A stretch of 52,641 bases of DNA, from assembly GCA_025963775.1 (NCBI GenBank), contig JAOQAD010000038.1:1-52641 (forward strand), in the 5' to 3' direction. A program made the translations under genes and the position numbers. Below are positions 8,370 through 17,150 of this stretch, in pieces. The notes below the pieces were generated by a model. The model was given only the letters and a program-made list of their open reading frames with translations. It ran no database searches and was not told the origin of the DNA. Each line of letters starts with the position of its first letter. The stretch's first letter is position 1. This DNA comes from Bacteroidota bacterium (lineage in GTDB: Bacteria > Bacteroidota > Bacteroidia > 2-12-FULL-35-15).

Positions 8370-9611
8370 ATGGAAACCATCACAAATAAAAAGATCAGCG
8401 CAGAACAGGCGATCGAACTGGAAGATAAATACGGAGCTCATAACTATCACCCGCTGCCGGTTGTGCTGGAGCGCGGGGAAGGCGTGTATGTATGGGATGT
8501 GGATGGTAAAAAATATTTTGATTTTCTTGCTGCGTACAGCGCGGTTAACCAGGGGCACTGCCATCCGAAGATCGTATCGGCATTGACGGAGCAGGCACAG
8601 AAGCTGACGCTTACTTCCCGTGCTTTTTACAATGATTCGCTGGGAGAATACGAAAAGTTTGTTACCTCTTATTTTGGGTATGATAAAGTACTGCCGATGA
8701 ACACCGGGGCAGAAGGGGTTGAAACAGCCCTGAAGCTTGCACGTAAATGGGCGTATGAGAAGAAAGGCGTTGCTGAAAATGAGGCGGTTGTCATCGTCTG
8801 CAAAAATAATTTCCACGGGCGTACCATTTCAATTGTGTCGGCAAGCAGCGATCCGGATGCGAGGACGAATTTCGGGCCTTTCACACCCGGAATTGTTTCG
8901 GTTGAATACAATGATGCAGCCGCTTTGGCGGAGCTTGTAAAAAACAAGAACGTCGCGGCATTCCTTGTTGAGCCTGTACAGGGCGAAGCAGGAGTGATTG
9001 TGCCGGATGAAGGATACCTTAAAAAATGCTATGAGCTTTGCAAAGAGAACAATGTATTGTTCATTGCCGATGAGATCCAGTCGGGATTAGGCCGTACCGG
9101 CAAATTGCTGGCATGCGATTACGATGGCGTTCACCCGGATATACTGATCCTCGGAAAAGCGCTTGCGGGCGGTGTTTATCCTGTATCTGCAGTTCTGGCA
9201 AATGATGAGATCATGCTTTGCATCAAGCCGGGACAACATGGCTCTACATACGGTGGAAATCCATTGGCCTGTAAAGTGGCGATCGCAGCGCTTACCGTAT
9301 TGAAAGAGGAAAAGCTGGTGGAAAATTCCGAGCGCCTTGGAAAGGTCTTATTGAATGAATTGAAAGCGATCCAGGCCTCTTATCCGGACCTGATCAAAAC
9401 CGTTCGCGGAAAAGGATTGTTCTGTGCGATGGTGATCAACGAACGCAATGGGAAGAATGCATGGGATGTTTGTATCGAGCTCCTGAAGAATGGCCTGCTG
9501 GCAAAACCTACACACGGCGATATCATTCGCTTTGCACCGCCATTGGTGATCACCGAAGCGCAACTGATGGAATGTGTTTCCATCATCCGCAAGGTTGTAA
9601 AAATGTTCTAA
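8370..9611 (+). CDS. rocD: Ornithine--oxo-acid aminotransferase
   Basis: A 413-residue class III PLP aminotransferase that converts ornithine plus 2-oxoglutarate to glutamate-5-semialdehyde plus glutamate, linking arginine, ornithine and proline metabolism. Signature segments match ornithine aminotransferase closely: [21 protein letters not shown] at the start, [33 protein letters not shown], the cofactor aspartate in [16 protein letters not shown], and the PLP lysine in [18 protein letters not shown]. The length is standard. A -7 box and a palindrome precede the start, suggesting regulated expression. A polysaccharide deacetylase follows after 15 nt. Confidence 0.95.
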   Translation: METITNKKISAEQAIELEDKYGAHNYHPLPVVLERGEGVYVWDVDGKKYFDFLAAYSAVNQGHCHPKIVSALTEQAQKLTLTSRAFYNDSLGEYEKFVTSYFGYDKVLPMNTGAEGVETALKLARKWAYEKKGVAENEAVVIVCKNNFHGRTISIVSASSDPDARTNFGPFTPGIVSVEYNDAAALAELVKNKNVAAFLVEPVQGEAGVIVPDEGYLKKCYELCKENNVLFIADEIQSGLGRTGKLLACDYDGVHPDILILGKALAGGVYPVSAVLANDEIMLCIKPGQHGSTYGGNPLACKVAIAALTVLKEEKLVENSERLGKVLLNELKAIQASYPDLIKTVRGKGLFCAMVINERNGKNAWDVCIELLKNGLLAKPTHGDIIRFAPPLVITEAQLMECVSIIRKVVKMF

Positions 9612-9626
9612 GCTAAAACAGCTGCA

Positions 9627-10301
9627 ATGAAATTCGTACGGATCAAGCTTTTTGTTTGCCTTGTAATTCTGATTGCAGCTGTTTCATTTTCCTCCTGCAG
9701 CCGCGACCCTTTAACGGAAGATCCAACCATAGCACTTACATTTGATGATGGCCCGGATTCGCTCTATACCCTGCAAATTCTGGATATCCTGAAGGAAAAG
9801 AATGTGAAGGCCACTTTTTTTCTTACCGGAAAACATATCCGGCAGTACCCGCTTGTCGCGAAACGGATCGTAAATGAAGGGCACAGTGTCGGCAATCATA
9901 CCTACAGCCATCTGTACATTTCTTCCTCTTCCGATTCGGTCATTAACTACGAGATTTTGACAACACAACACCTGATCGACAGTACCTGCGGAAGCAATTC
10001 CAAATTGTTCCGTGCGCCCTGGGGAGCTATCACAGTGCAGCAGGTAAAGAACCTGGAGCTGCAGGGCTACAAGAATATTTCATGGGATATCGATACCCGG
10101 GATTTCGAAAGCACTTCGGAAGAGATCGTGAATTTTGTGATGGAGCACCCGCATAAGGGTGGAATTGTACTCATGCATTCTGCTGATTACAGCGATATGC
10201 AAAGCCGTGCAGAAACTGTGAAGGCGCTGCCGGAGATCATTGATAGGCTCCGGTCAGAATATCATTACAGCTTTGTAACGATCGAGCAGCTGATTAAATA
10301 A
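9627..10301 (+). CDS. Polysaccharide deacetylase (NodB domain) lipoprotein
   Basis: A 224-residue carbohydrate esterase family 4 enzyme. The N-terminus looks like a lipoprotein signal with candidate lipidated C24 (SFSSC). NodB motifs are intact: TFDDGP (38-43) supplies the catalytic base and metal aspartate, H91 and H95 in VGNHTYSH bind metal, RAPWG is motif 3, WDIDTRD motif 4 and LMHS motif 5. It is expected to remove acetyl groups from peptidoglycan or another N-acetylated glycan at the cell surface or periplasm. It lies 15 nt downstream of rocD and probably shares its promoter, although the functions are unrelated. Confidence 0.9.
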   Translation: MKFVRIKLFVCLVILIAAVSFSSCSRDPLTEDPTIALTFDDGPDSLYTLQILDILKEKNVKATFFLTGKHIRQYPLVAKRIVNEGHSVGNHTYSHLYISSSSDSVINYEILTTQHLIDSTCGSNSKLFRAPWGAITVQQVKNLELQGYKNISWDIDTRDFESTSEEIVNFVMEHPHKGGIVLMHSADYSDMQSRAETVKALPEIIDRLRSEYHYSFVTIEQLIK

Positions 10302-10305
10302 TACC

Positions 10306-10432
10306 TGACCACCCCTGGCCCCTCCTGGCAGGAGGGGAATGCTCCGTAAGGAACAATACGGTTCAATTTAAGATAAGACTTTCAGTTTAAGCAGAATCGG
10401 CTCCCTCCTAAGAGGAGGGTTGGGGTGGTAAT
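10306..10432. repeat. REP-like palindromic element, family C
   Basis: The left arm ACCACCCCTGGCCCCTCCTG and the right arm, ending AGGAGGGTTGGGGTGGT, are inverted copies about 100 nt apart. Each arm also contains its own CCTCC/GGAGG hairpin. The element fills the space between two convergent genes. A short relative lies at 3408-3443. Confidence 0.7.
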
Positions 10433-10443
10433 ACAATACAATA

Positions 10444-10686
10444 TTACTTCTTTTCCGGCTTCGGCGGCATCGGCCCGCGCTTATAAATGATCAGTCCGTT
10501 CAGGAAGTTACGCAGCAGCTGATCGCCGCATTCCTTAAAGTTTTGATGATCCGGCGTCCTGTAAAGTGCATTCACTTCGCTTTTCGAGATGTCGAAATCA
10601 GCGAGCTTGAGGATCTTTACAATGTCCTCGTCCTTTAATTCAAGCGCTACACGCAGTTTTTTGAGTATGTCGTTGTTGGATAGCAT
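10444..10686 (-). CDS. DUF1456 family protein
   Basis: An 80-residue protein almost entirely made of one DUF1456 domain: MLSNNDILKKLRVALELKDE, then a second helix pair with KSEVNALYRTPDHQNFKECGD and QLLRNFLNGLI. Enterobacterial YehS has two such domains in tandem; this one has a single copy, which is the usual Bacteroidota form. The fold is helical and the function is unknown. It is followed by the family-C repeat and preceded by a family-D repeat, so it is probably transcribed alone. Confidence 0.88.
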   Translation of the reverse strand: MLSNNDILKKLRVALELKDEDIVKILKLADFDISKSEVNALYRTPDHQNFKECGDQLLRNFLNGLIIYKRGPMPPKPEKK

Positions 10687-10700
10687 TGTTTGTTTTTTTT

Positions 10701-10768
10701 ACCGCAGAGTCGCGGAGGCGCAAAGAAATAAAATGTTTATAAGCTTTGCGTCTTCGTGTCTCAGCGGT
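10701..10768. repeat. REP-like palindromic element, family D copy 1
   Basis: Two 25-nt arms face each other across an A+T-rich 18-nt spacer: ACCGCAGAGTCGCGGAGGCG... at 10701-10725 and its imperfect inverse at 10744-10768, beginning CTTTGCGTCTTCGTGTCTCA. A related sequence, with CACGGAGGAGCGGAGGGAAC, is present at the right end of the window (52597-52641). Confidence 0.7.
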
Positions 10769-10772
10769 GAAA

Positions 10773-12869
10773 TTAATAATTAAGTAGTTCTCCAATTGCT
10801 TTCACAACTTTCGCGGCATTCGGCAGCATTGTTGTTTCCAGCGTAGAGTTTAAAGGGATCGCCGGTAAATTTTCAGCACCAACAATTTCTACAGGAGCAT
10901 CCAGCGATTCAAAACAGAATTTCGAGATCCTTCCTGCCAGCGCCTGTGCAAAGCCATTGTTAGAAGGCTCTTCCGTAAGCACCATGCATTTCCCATGTTT
11001 TCTCACCGATGCAAAAACTGTTTCTTCATCCAGCGGATTGATCGTACGCAGATCAATGATCTCTATTTGTCCTGCAAAATCTTTGCTTGCATTCTTCGCC
11101 CAGTACACGCCCATTCCATAGGTGATGATGGTAAGCGATGCTTTGCCTGTGGCAGAAACAGGTTCAGCCGTTTGAACAATGCGCGCTTTGCCAAGCGGGA
11201 TGATATAATCTTCGTCAGGCTCGATCGTCTTCGCATCTTCAGTACCTTTGATCTTGCTCCAGTAAAGCCCTTTGTGCTCCAGCATGATCACAGGGTTAGG
11301 GTCGTAGTATGCCGCTTTCATCAGGCCTTTCAGGTCGGCGCCGGTGGAAGGGTAGCAGATCTTGATGCCGCGGATATTCGCCAGCACGCTTTCAACGCTG
11401 GATGAATGATAAGGCCCGCCGCTTCCGTACGCCCCGATCGGAACGCGGATGATGCAGCTTACCGGCCATTTGCCATTTGATAAATAGCAGGAGCGGCTCA
11501 CTTCCGTGAACAGCTGGTTGAGGCCCGGCCAGATGTAATCGGCGAACTGCACTTCCACAATAGGTTTGCAGCCTGCAGCGCTCATTCCAACGGTGCTGCC
11601 GATGATGAATGCTTCCTGGATCGGTGTATTGAATACGCGATTATCGCCGTAGGTTTGTGCAAGTGTTGCTGCTTCGCGGAACACACCACCGAGGCGGCCG
11701 CCCACATCCTGCCCGTATAAAAGGCATTCCGGGTGCTTTGCCATCAATTCGCGGATCGCGAACAATGCGGAATCCACCATCACTGTTTTTTCTTTTCCCG
11801 CAGGCTCACGCTGCCCTTTTTCTTCCGTAACGGGAGTAGGGGCAAAGTCGTGATCGAAGAGGTCTTCCGGGCGCGGGTCTTCTGCAAGGAGCGCTTTCTG
11901 GTAATCTTCCTCCACTCTTAATTTCACCTGCTTCTCGATCGCATTCAGCTCGGAATTATCAAAGCCTGCCACCAGCATCTGGTTGCGCAGCTTCGGGAAT
12001 GGATCACGTTTTTGCGCATCCTCAAGGTCATCGCGGTACCATTCCTTGCGGACACCGGAAGTATGGTGGTTCAGCAAAGGAACTTTTGCATGCACAAGAA
12101 ATGGCCTGCGCTCCTTGCGGATGATCGCGATCACTTCTTTTATGGTGTTGTATGATCTTTCGAAATCGGTCCCGTCGATAGTGCGTGTTTCCAGCCCTTT
12201 AAAGCCCTTTGCATATTCGGTGGCATCCTGTGCGCGGATCTCTTTAGCATTCGCGGAAATGTCCCATTCGTTATCCTGCACCACATATAAGATCGGCATT
12301 TGCTTCAGCACTGCCATCTGGAAGGCTTCAGCAACTTCTCCCTCCGTAATGCAGGCATCGCCAAGGGAACAAACAGCGATGGGTTTATCATCTCCGAAAT
12401 CGGCTGCAAGGCCTTGCTTTTCGAGGTACTGAAGTCCCATTGCCACGCCGGTGGTCGGGATTGCCTGCATGCCGGTTGCAGATGACTGCATCGGGATCTT
12501 CGGCATATTGTCTCTTTTTAAGCTGGGATGTGAGTAGTAAGTCCTGCCGCCTGAAAATGGGTCGTCGCGCTTCGCAAGCAGCTGCAGCATTAATTCATAG
12601 GGAGTCATGCCGATGCCCAGCAGCATGCTGTCGTCGCGGTAATAGGCGGAAAGAAAATCCTGTGGTTTTAACTGGAGGCTTACTGCCAGCTGGATGGCTT
12701 CATGCCCGCGTGAAGTGGCATGCACATATTTTGCAGTGATCTCTTTGTTTGCTTCGTACAGCTCGGCAAGCGCCTTTGCAGTGCACATCAGCTCAAAGCC
12801 TTTTAACAGCGTTTCTTCGGAAAGTGAAGAATTGATTTTTCGCTTTTTTTCAGTCATCGATTCCGCCAT
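10773..12869 (-). CDS. 2-oxoacid dehydrogenase E1, fused alpha and beta subunits
   Basis: About 698 residues combining the two E1 subunits of a branched-chain 2-oxoacid or pyruvate dehydrogenase-type complex. The alpha part (about 1-350) has SRGHEAIQLAV, AYYRDDSMLL, the S-A-T-G-M-Q segment and the thiamine-diphosphate motif beginning LGDACITEGEVAEAF and ending at QDNEW. The beta part (about 370-698) has LYGQDVGGRLGGVFREAATL, RVFNTPIQEAFIIGSTVGMSA and EVQFADYIWPGLNQL. The family decarboxylates a 2-oxoacid and passes the acyl group to E2 lipoate; E2 and E3 are not nearby. The frame is open to 12932, but MAESMTEKKRK at 12869 is the better start. Which oxoacid is used cannot be read from the sequence. 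Confidence 0.9.
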   Translation of the reverse strand: MAESMTEKKRKINSSLSEETLLKGFELMCTAKALAELYEANKEITAKYVHATSRGHEAIQLAVSLQLKPQDFLSAYYRDDSMLLGIGMTPYELMLQLLAKRDDPFSGGRTYYSHPSLKRDNMPKIPMQSSATGMQAIPTTGVAMGLQYLEKQGLAADFGDDKPIAVCSLGDACITEGEVAEAFQMAVLKQMPILYVVQDNEWDISANAKEIRAQDATEYAKGFKGLETRTIDGTDFERSYNTIKEVIAIIRKERRPFLVHAKVPLLNHHTSGVRKEWYRDDLEDAQKRDPFPKLRNQMLVAGFDNSELNAIEKQVKLRVEEDYQKALLAEDPRPEDLFDHDFAPTPVTEEKGQREPAGKEKTVMVDSALFAIRELMAKHPECLLYGQDVGGRLGGVFREAATLAQTYGDNRVFNTPIQEAFIIGSTVGMSAAGCKPIVEVQFADYIWPGLNQLFTEVSRSCYLSNGKWPVSCIIRVPIGAYGSGGPYHSSSVESVLANIRGIKICYPSTGADLKGLMKAAYYDPNPVIMLEHKGLYWSKIKGTEDAKTIEPDEDYIIPLGKARIVQTAEPVSATGKASLTIITYGMGVYWAKNASKDFAGQIEIIDLRTINPLDEETVFASVRKHGKCMVLTEEPSNNGFAQALAGRISKFCFESLDAPVEIVGAENLPAIPLNSTLETTMLPNAAKVVKAIGELLNY

Positions 12870-13134
12870 GGTATCTTTTAATTGTTTGAATGAATGTGCA
12901 TCGACTGAATGACGGATAAGGCTGCCGCTCAATTAATCCACCTTTACTTTTATTAAAATTACTACCGGCGAAGCATTTTTCATAGGATTATTAGACGAAC
13001 CCAATAAAAGCATAGTTAAATTAAAGTTTAATTACCTTTAATTCTAAGTTATAGAGTTGATTAAAAATTAAATATTGTAAAATTGAAATTTGGCGGAATT
13101 TTATTCTGTTTTGTTGAGTTTGTCCTTAATCACC

Positions 13135-13236
13135 GTCATACCGTGCCACGACACGGGATCCCTCTCTAATCATAAGATGCGGGGATTCTGCGCGCCTTAA
13201 CATTGCGTAGAGATCCCGTGTCAGGCACGGGATGAC
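13135..13236. repeat. REP-like palindromic element, family A copy 2
   Basis: The arms GTCATACCGTGCCACGACAC and, inverted, GTGTCAGGCACGGGATGAC flank a spacer with TAATCATAAGATGCGGGGA. Arms and spacer align with copy 1 at 139-245, showing that the whole roughly 100-nt unit is repeated. Confidence 0.75.
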
Positions 13237-13247
13237 ATTAGCATTAT

Positions 13248-13355
13248 GTCACTTCGGGTATGGAGCGCAGCGGAATGTATCGGGAAGTGTTCGGAAACGG
13301 CCAGCGCACATTCTCGATACACCCTTCCCGGAAAAGGAAGGGTACTCGAACTGAC
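13248..13355. repeat. REP-like palindromic element, family B copy 1
   Basis: The unit starts GTCACTTCGGGTATGGAGCG and ends ACTCGAACTGAC, with TATCGGGAAGTG and TCTCGATACACCC forming internal inverse segments. Related copies are at 41234-41320 and 50631-50740. It directly abuts family-A copy 2. Confidence 0.65.
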
Positions 13356-13377
13356 AGCCCACAGAATAAAACAGTAA

Positions 13378-14190
13378 TTATTTCACCAATTCCCCGCTCA
13401 TCTTCCACAATTTCTCCTGTACGCCTTCATCACCCGAATAACCGGGCTTTTTCAATTCCTTCAGATTGGAATCAAAGAACTTTCCGTTTACATTGTTGAA
13501 ATGGCTTGCGGTCATCAGCTGTGCGATCGCATGCCCGGGTTTGTCCGGTTTTTTACTGATAAGCGTCAGCAGTGTGCGAACAAAAAACGGCATTTCGCGG
13601 ATGAGGTCGGATTTGATCAGTCCGGGATGAAAAGCTACTGCCGCTGTGCCGATGCCGTGCATCCTGCGGGAAAGCGCGTACGTGAACAGGTGGTTCGCCA
13701 TTTTGGAAGCCCCGAAGGCGTTGAAAGCGCTGTACTTCTTTGATCCGTGCAGGTCATCAAAATTAAGCGGGGTGGAAGAAGGTGCGGTAACAGTAAGAAT
13801 GCGGGCGCCGGGAGTGGCATTGATGAGGCTCAGCAATTCGTTGGTAAGCACATAAACAGACATGTGGTTGATGCCGAACATGTATTCGAATTTGTCGTTC
13901 GTTAGCTCACGGTTAGCTTTGTAAGCTGCGGCGATGTTGATCAATCCGTCGAGCTTCGTGTTCTTTGCTTTTATTTCAGCAGCCGCTTTTTTAACGGATG
14001 CCACATTGCCAAAATCGGCAATTACGCTTTCGATCTCTTGTCCGCCTGCAGCTTTGAGCTCTTTGGCCACTTCATCAAGCTTGCTTTTATTTCTTCCGAC
14101 AAGGATCAGCTTATTTCCTGCTTTTGCCAGTTCAAGCGCTGCTGCTTTCCCGATGGCCCCGGTCACGCCGGTAATTACGAATGTTTTCAT
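13378..14190 (-). CDS. SDR-family protein with degenerate active site
   Basis: A 270-residue short-chain dehydrogenase/reductase fold of the retinol dehydrogenase-like type. The nucleotide-binding motif TGVTGAIG (residues 7-14) and VGRN after strand 2 indicate NADP(H) binding, and N108 in the helix-4 motif is present. The catalytic set is changed: YxxxK is F159-G-A-S-K163, the usual Ser position reads VTA (134-136), and NNAG reads NIAA (85-88). These substitutions are plain in the DNA. The protein may bind cofactor without normal oxidoreductase activity, or use another residue. It is monocistronic and flanked by repeats on both sides. Confidence 0.85.
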   Translation of the reverse strand: MKTFVITGVTGAIGKAAALELAKAGNKLILVGRNKSKLDEVAKELKAAGGQEIESVIADFGNVASVKKAAAEIKAKNTKLDGLINIAAAYKANRELTNDKFEYMFGINHMSVYVLTNELLSLINATPGARILTVTAPSSTPLNFDDLHGSKKYSAFNAFGASKMANHLFTYALSRRMHGIGTAAVAFHPGLIKSDLIREMPFFVRTLLTLISKKPDKPGHAIAQLMTASHFNNVNGKFFDSNLKELKKPGYSGDEGVQEKLWKMSGELVK

Positions 14191-14317
14191 ACCAGATAGT
14201 TTTGATTAAGTGATTATTAATGTCAGCTGTTTTAAGCCCATAAGCTAAGATAAAAAATATGCCGGAACGATCAAAGGAAAGCCCTAAACGATTTAACACA
14301 AATCCCAATTAGGATTC

Positions 14318-14380
14318 GTCATCCCGTGCCACGCCTGTCCCGGACTTGATCCGGGAACAAGGGATCCCATGAATGTTTGC
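14318..14380. repeat. REP-like element, family A variant with nested hairpin
   Basis: GTCATCCCGTGCCACGCC opens like family A but then contains a nested TCCCGGACTTGATCCGGGA hairpin before GGGATCCCATGAATG. It lies between two minus-strand genes, just 3' of the peptidase. Confidence 0.6.
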
Positions 14381-14404
14381 AGGGCCTGGTGTTACAAAGC
14401 ACCC

Positions 14405-15664
14405 TTAACGCAGCTTCTTACTGATCATGTCAAAGAGCTCATCTTTCTGCTCTTTGTCAAGGTCCGCGATCCTGCTTTTGTGCGAACCCTTTCTGATGAT
14501 GAATTTTTTTGCCTTCCCGGCCTGCTGCATGGCCGACCACGGATCATTTTCTCCGTAGATAAAAACAATTTGCTCTGCGTCTTTCGTCGTTAAAAATTTT
14601 CCAAGTGCAGCCAGGTACGAATCATCAAAGCTGAATTTCAGATCCTGTGGTGCGAACCTGCTGTTGGGATATGCTTTCTGCTTCAGCTGTGACCTGAATT
14701 TTCTACTGTTGTATTCATAATAGCCCAGTTCGTGGTAATTCATATAAAATGCGGGCTGCAGGCGCTTCATGGTTTTTGCAGAATAAAAGGAAGGTGGAAT
14801 GATAGCGACGAGCCCTTCAAATAAAACTACAGGATCCTTGCTTACAAGGTGAACATCATCGCAGCTGCAGCCTGTCTGCCAGAATGAAAAAGGAAGTTCA
14901 AGGATCATGTAATCCAGCACTGTTTCCATATCCATGCCGAAGCTCATCTCGTTTTTATCCGCATACATTTCCAGGCTGTGAATGAGTGCCGGCTTGTTTT
15001 TTAGAAGGTTCGACTGAAAAATTTCCAGTTTTTTTCCGCATGCTGTTTCCGATAATGCATTCAGCATGGAATCGATCCTGGTTTCATTGAGCGCTTTTTT
15101 AACAGCGGTTCCATATACGATGGTTAATACAGCATCTGCGGGATAATACATCCTGTGCGCCAATGCTGCCTGTCCGCCTTTGCTGATCCCTGTCGAGATC
15201 CACTTGCCTTTTAAAACCGGGGAAAGCAGGAGCTTTACGAGGTGCACATCTTCAGCAGCCTGTTTGGTCGTCAGGAAATTATAATCCATGCTATCCGGCA
15301 CGGAATGCCCGAAGTAGCGATGCTCAATAAGTACAAGATTGGCATTCAGCAGGGAAGCCAGCTCATGCCTGTAATTGGTGTTCAGCGCATAATTTATAGC
15401 GTAGCCGTCGGTGTCCATCACTACAGCCGAATCGATGGAATTAATGCCGATGATGATGCGCTGCCTGAACAGCTTTGATGCTGGATTGGTATGATCGATG
15501 GGCTGATCCAGCAGGACCTCGTAATACTCTTTGAAATTGCTGTTGGAAAGCTGGCTGACAATAGCGCCGGGGATCCCAGCAAGCTTGTCTTTTATGCTTT
15601 GCGCATGCAGAAAATGTGCAGCCGTGAAAAACAGGAGAAGAAACACATTCCGTATATAAGGCAT
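14405..15664 (-). CDS. Secreted S28/S37-type serine peptidase
   Basis: A 419-residue protein with a signal peptide (about 1-21, ending LHAQ). Motifs match the S28/S37 alpha/beta-hydrolase peptidases that release peptides from protein N-termini: LDQPIDHTNP near the start, LVLIEHRYFGHSVP, the nucleophile serine in STGISKGGQAAL, and a C-terminal region IVFIYGENDPWSAMQ with the acidic residue, followed by the GSHKSRI histidine. It is close to the PS-10/S37 tripeptidyl aminopeptidases, but I cannot separate S28 from S37 without a search. The ATG is only 4 nt downstream of an exact -7 box, so the mRNA is probably leaderless. It is divergent from the helicase gene. Confidence 0.82.
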   Translation of the reverse strand: MPYIRNVFLLLFFTAAHFLHAQSIKDKLAGIPGAIVSQLSNSNFKEYYEVLLDQPIDHTNPASKLFRQRIIIGINSIDSAVVMDTDGYAINYALNTNYRHELASLLNANLVLIEHRYFGHSVPDSMDYNFLTTKQAAEDVHLVKLLLSPVLKGKWISTGISKGGQAALAHRMYYPADAVLTIVYGTAVKKALNETRIDSMLNALSETACGKKLEIFQSNLLKNKPALIHSLEMYADKNEMSFGMDMETVLDYMILELPFSFWQTGCSCDDVHLVSKDPVVLFEGLVAIIPPSFYSAKTMKRLQPAFYMNYHELGYYEYNSRKFRSQLKQKAYPNSRFAPQDLKFSFDDSYLAALGKFLTTKDAEQIVFIYGENDPWSAMQQAGKAKKFIIRKGSHKSRIADLDKEQKDELFDMISKKLR

Positions 15665-15668
15665 ATCT

Positions 15669-15676
15669 CAAATATA
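15669..15676 (-). promoter_or_regulatory. -7 element for the peptidase gene
   Basis: On the minus strand this reads TATATTTG, an exact TAnnTTTG match, followed by four bases and then the ATG at 15664. Initiation at the usual distance would give an mRNA with no or almost no 5' leader. Confidence 0.6.
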
Positions 15677-15809
15677 ATTCTTTTTTGATCGCTGCGATAC
15701 TTTGGCCTATCTGCTAAAAAGAATGAGATTGCTTCGTCGTGCCTCCTCGCAATGACTCTATGATGAGCCTTTAATTTGCTATAAAGTCCTGCGTAGTCAA
15801 TATTACCCG

Positions 15810-15817
15810 TACCTTTG
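15810..15817 (+). promoter_or_regulatory. -7 element for the helicase gene
   Basis: TACCTTTG, an exact TAnnTTTG match, ends 7 nt before the ATG at 15825. No clear TTG is present 19 nt upstream. The predicted leader is at most a few bases. Confidence 0.5.
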
Positions 15818-15824
15818 CGGAATA

Positions 15825-17138
15825 ATGGAAACAATGATACAACAGGTACTGGCAAATTTAAAGATAGATGCATTGAACGAAATGCAGAAGGCAACAATCG
15901 ATGCTGCTGCAACCGGAAATGACCTTATTTTGCTGTCGCCGACGGGATCGGGAAAAACACTCGGATTTTTATTGCCGGTGCTCTCACAGCTGAAAAAAGA
16001 GAAGAAGGGCGTACAGGCCTTGATCCTTGTACCTTCCAGGGAGCTGGCGATCCAGATAGAAACCGTGTTCAAACAGATGGGCACCGGCTTTAAGATCAAC
16101 TGCTGTTACGGCGGACATTCAACACGCATCGAAAAAAATAACCTCGAACACCCGCCGGCAGTGCTGGTGGGAACGCCGGGCAGGATCGCATATCACGTTC
16201 GCAATTCCAATTTTGATGTGAGCGCGGTGAACATGCTGGTGCTGGATGAGTTTGATAAATCGCTGGAGTTTGGCTTCAAAGAAGATATGTCCTTCATCAT
16301 TTATGAATTGAAAAACCTGGAGAGGCGCATGCTCACTTCTGCAACAAGCATGGAGGAGATCCCTTCTTTCACCGGTGTGAAGAAACCTGTTGAGATCAAT
16401 TTTTTAAGCAAGACACCCACGAAATCCGCCGGGCTCAAATTAAAGCTGGTAAAGGGAAAAGATAAATTAGACGCACTGTTTGCGCTCATCTGCAAGCATG
16501 GCGAAAAAGCAACGCTCGTATTCTGCAATCACCGTGATGCGGTGGAAAGGATCAGCCAGCTGCTGCGCGACAAAGGCTTATCGCATGATATTTTTCACGG
16601 CGGCATGGAGCAGGATGACAGGGAAAGGGCGCTGATCAAATTCAGGAACGGCAGCCACCGCATCCTGATCACTACTGACCTTGCATCACGCGGACTGGAT
16701 ATCCCGGAGATAGAGCTGGTGATCCATTACCAATTGCCGACAACGGAAGATTCATACATTCACCGCAACGGCCGTACCGCAAGGATGAATGCGAAAGGAA
16801 CTGCTTATCTTGTGTTATCCGACACAGACCATGTGCCTTCGTTCATCAAGGAAAACCCCGAATCGGAAGAGCTGGATGAACAATACCCGCTTCCTGTGAA
16901 TACACCCTGGAGCACTTTGTACATAGCTGCAGGAAAGAAAGACAAGATCAACAAGATGGACATTGTCGGGATGCTCCTGCAAAAAGGCAAGCTGCAGAAA
17001 GATGAGCTGGGCCTGATCGAAGTGCTTGATAAATCAGCGTATGCAGCGGTGAAGCGTGATAAGATCAACAAGGTTGTTCAGCTTGTGAAAGAGGAGAAGA
17101 TCAAAGGGCGTAAGATCAAAATGGCTGTTTCAGAATAA
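15825..17138 (+). CDS. DEAD-box RNA helicase (DEFD variant)
   Basis: A 437-residue DEAD-box family helicase. Motif I is SPTGSGKT (38-45), Ia PSRELAIQ, Ib GTPGR, II DEFD in VLDEFDKSLEFGF, III SAT in LTSATSM, IV LVFCNH, V TTDLASRGLDIP and VI HRNGRTAR. Motif II departs from DEAD at two positions, and VI has Asn and Ala where HRIGRTGR is usual, but the arginines are kept. A C-terminal extension of about 70 residues (KKDKINKMDIVGMLLQKGKL) is lysine-rich, resembling the DbpA-like RNA-binding tail of Bacteroidota helicases. It probably acts in rRNA maturation or RNA turnover; its precise target is not evident. Confidence 0.9.
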   Translation: METMIQQVLANLKIDALNEMQKATIDAAATGNDLILLSPTGSGKTLGFLLPVLSQLKKEKKGVQALILVPSRELAIQIETVFKQMGTGFKINCCYGGHSTRIEKNNLEHPPAVLVGTPGRIAYHVRNSNFDVSAVNMLVLDEFDKSLEFGFKEDMSFIIYELKNLERRMLTSATSMEEIPSFTGVKKPVEINFLSKTPTKSAGLKLKLVKGKDKLDALFALICKHGEKATLVFCNHRDAVERISQLLRDKGLSHDIFHGGMEQDDRERALIKFRNGSHRILITTDLASRGLDIPEIELVIHYQLPTTEDSYIHRNGRTARMNAKGTAYLVLSDTDHVPSFIKENPESEELDEQYPLPVNTPWSTLYIAAGKKDKINKMDIVGMLLQKGKLQKDELGLIEVLDKSAYAAVKRDKINKVVQLVKEEKIKGRKIKMAVSE

Positions 17139-17150
17139 AGCTGACTTTTT

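Larger units (their letters stand above)
12870..13377. other. 508-nt gene-free interval with two REP-like elements
   Basis: The part next to the E1 gene (to about 13130) is strongly A+T-rich and probably holds its promoter, though no exact TAnnTTTG box was found. The remainder is a family-A element followed by a family-B element, ending beyond the stop of the SDR gene. No credible open frame is present. Confidence 0.6.

Noticed and set aside
13135..13355. Possible CRISPR-like repeats
   Set aside because: The repeated units are two different inverted-repeat families side by side, with no regular direct repeats or spacers and no cas genes anywhere in the window.
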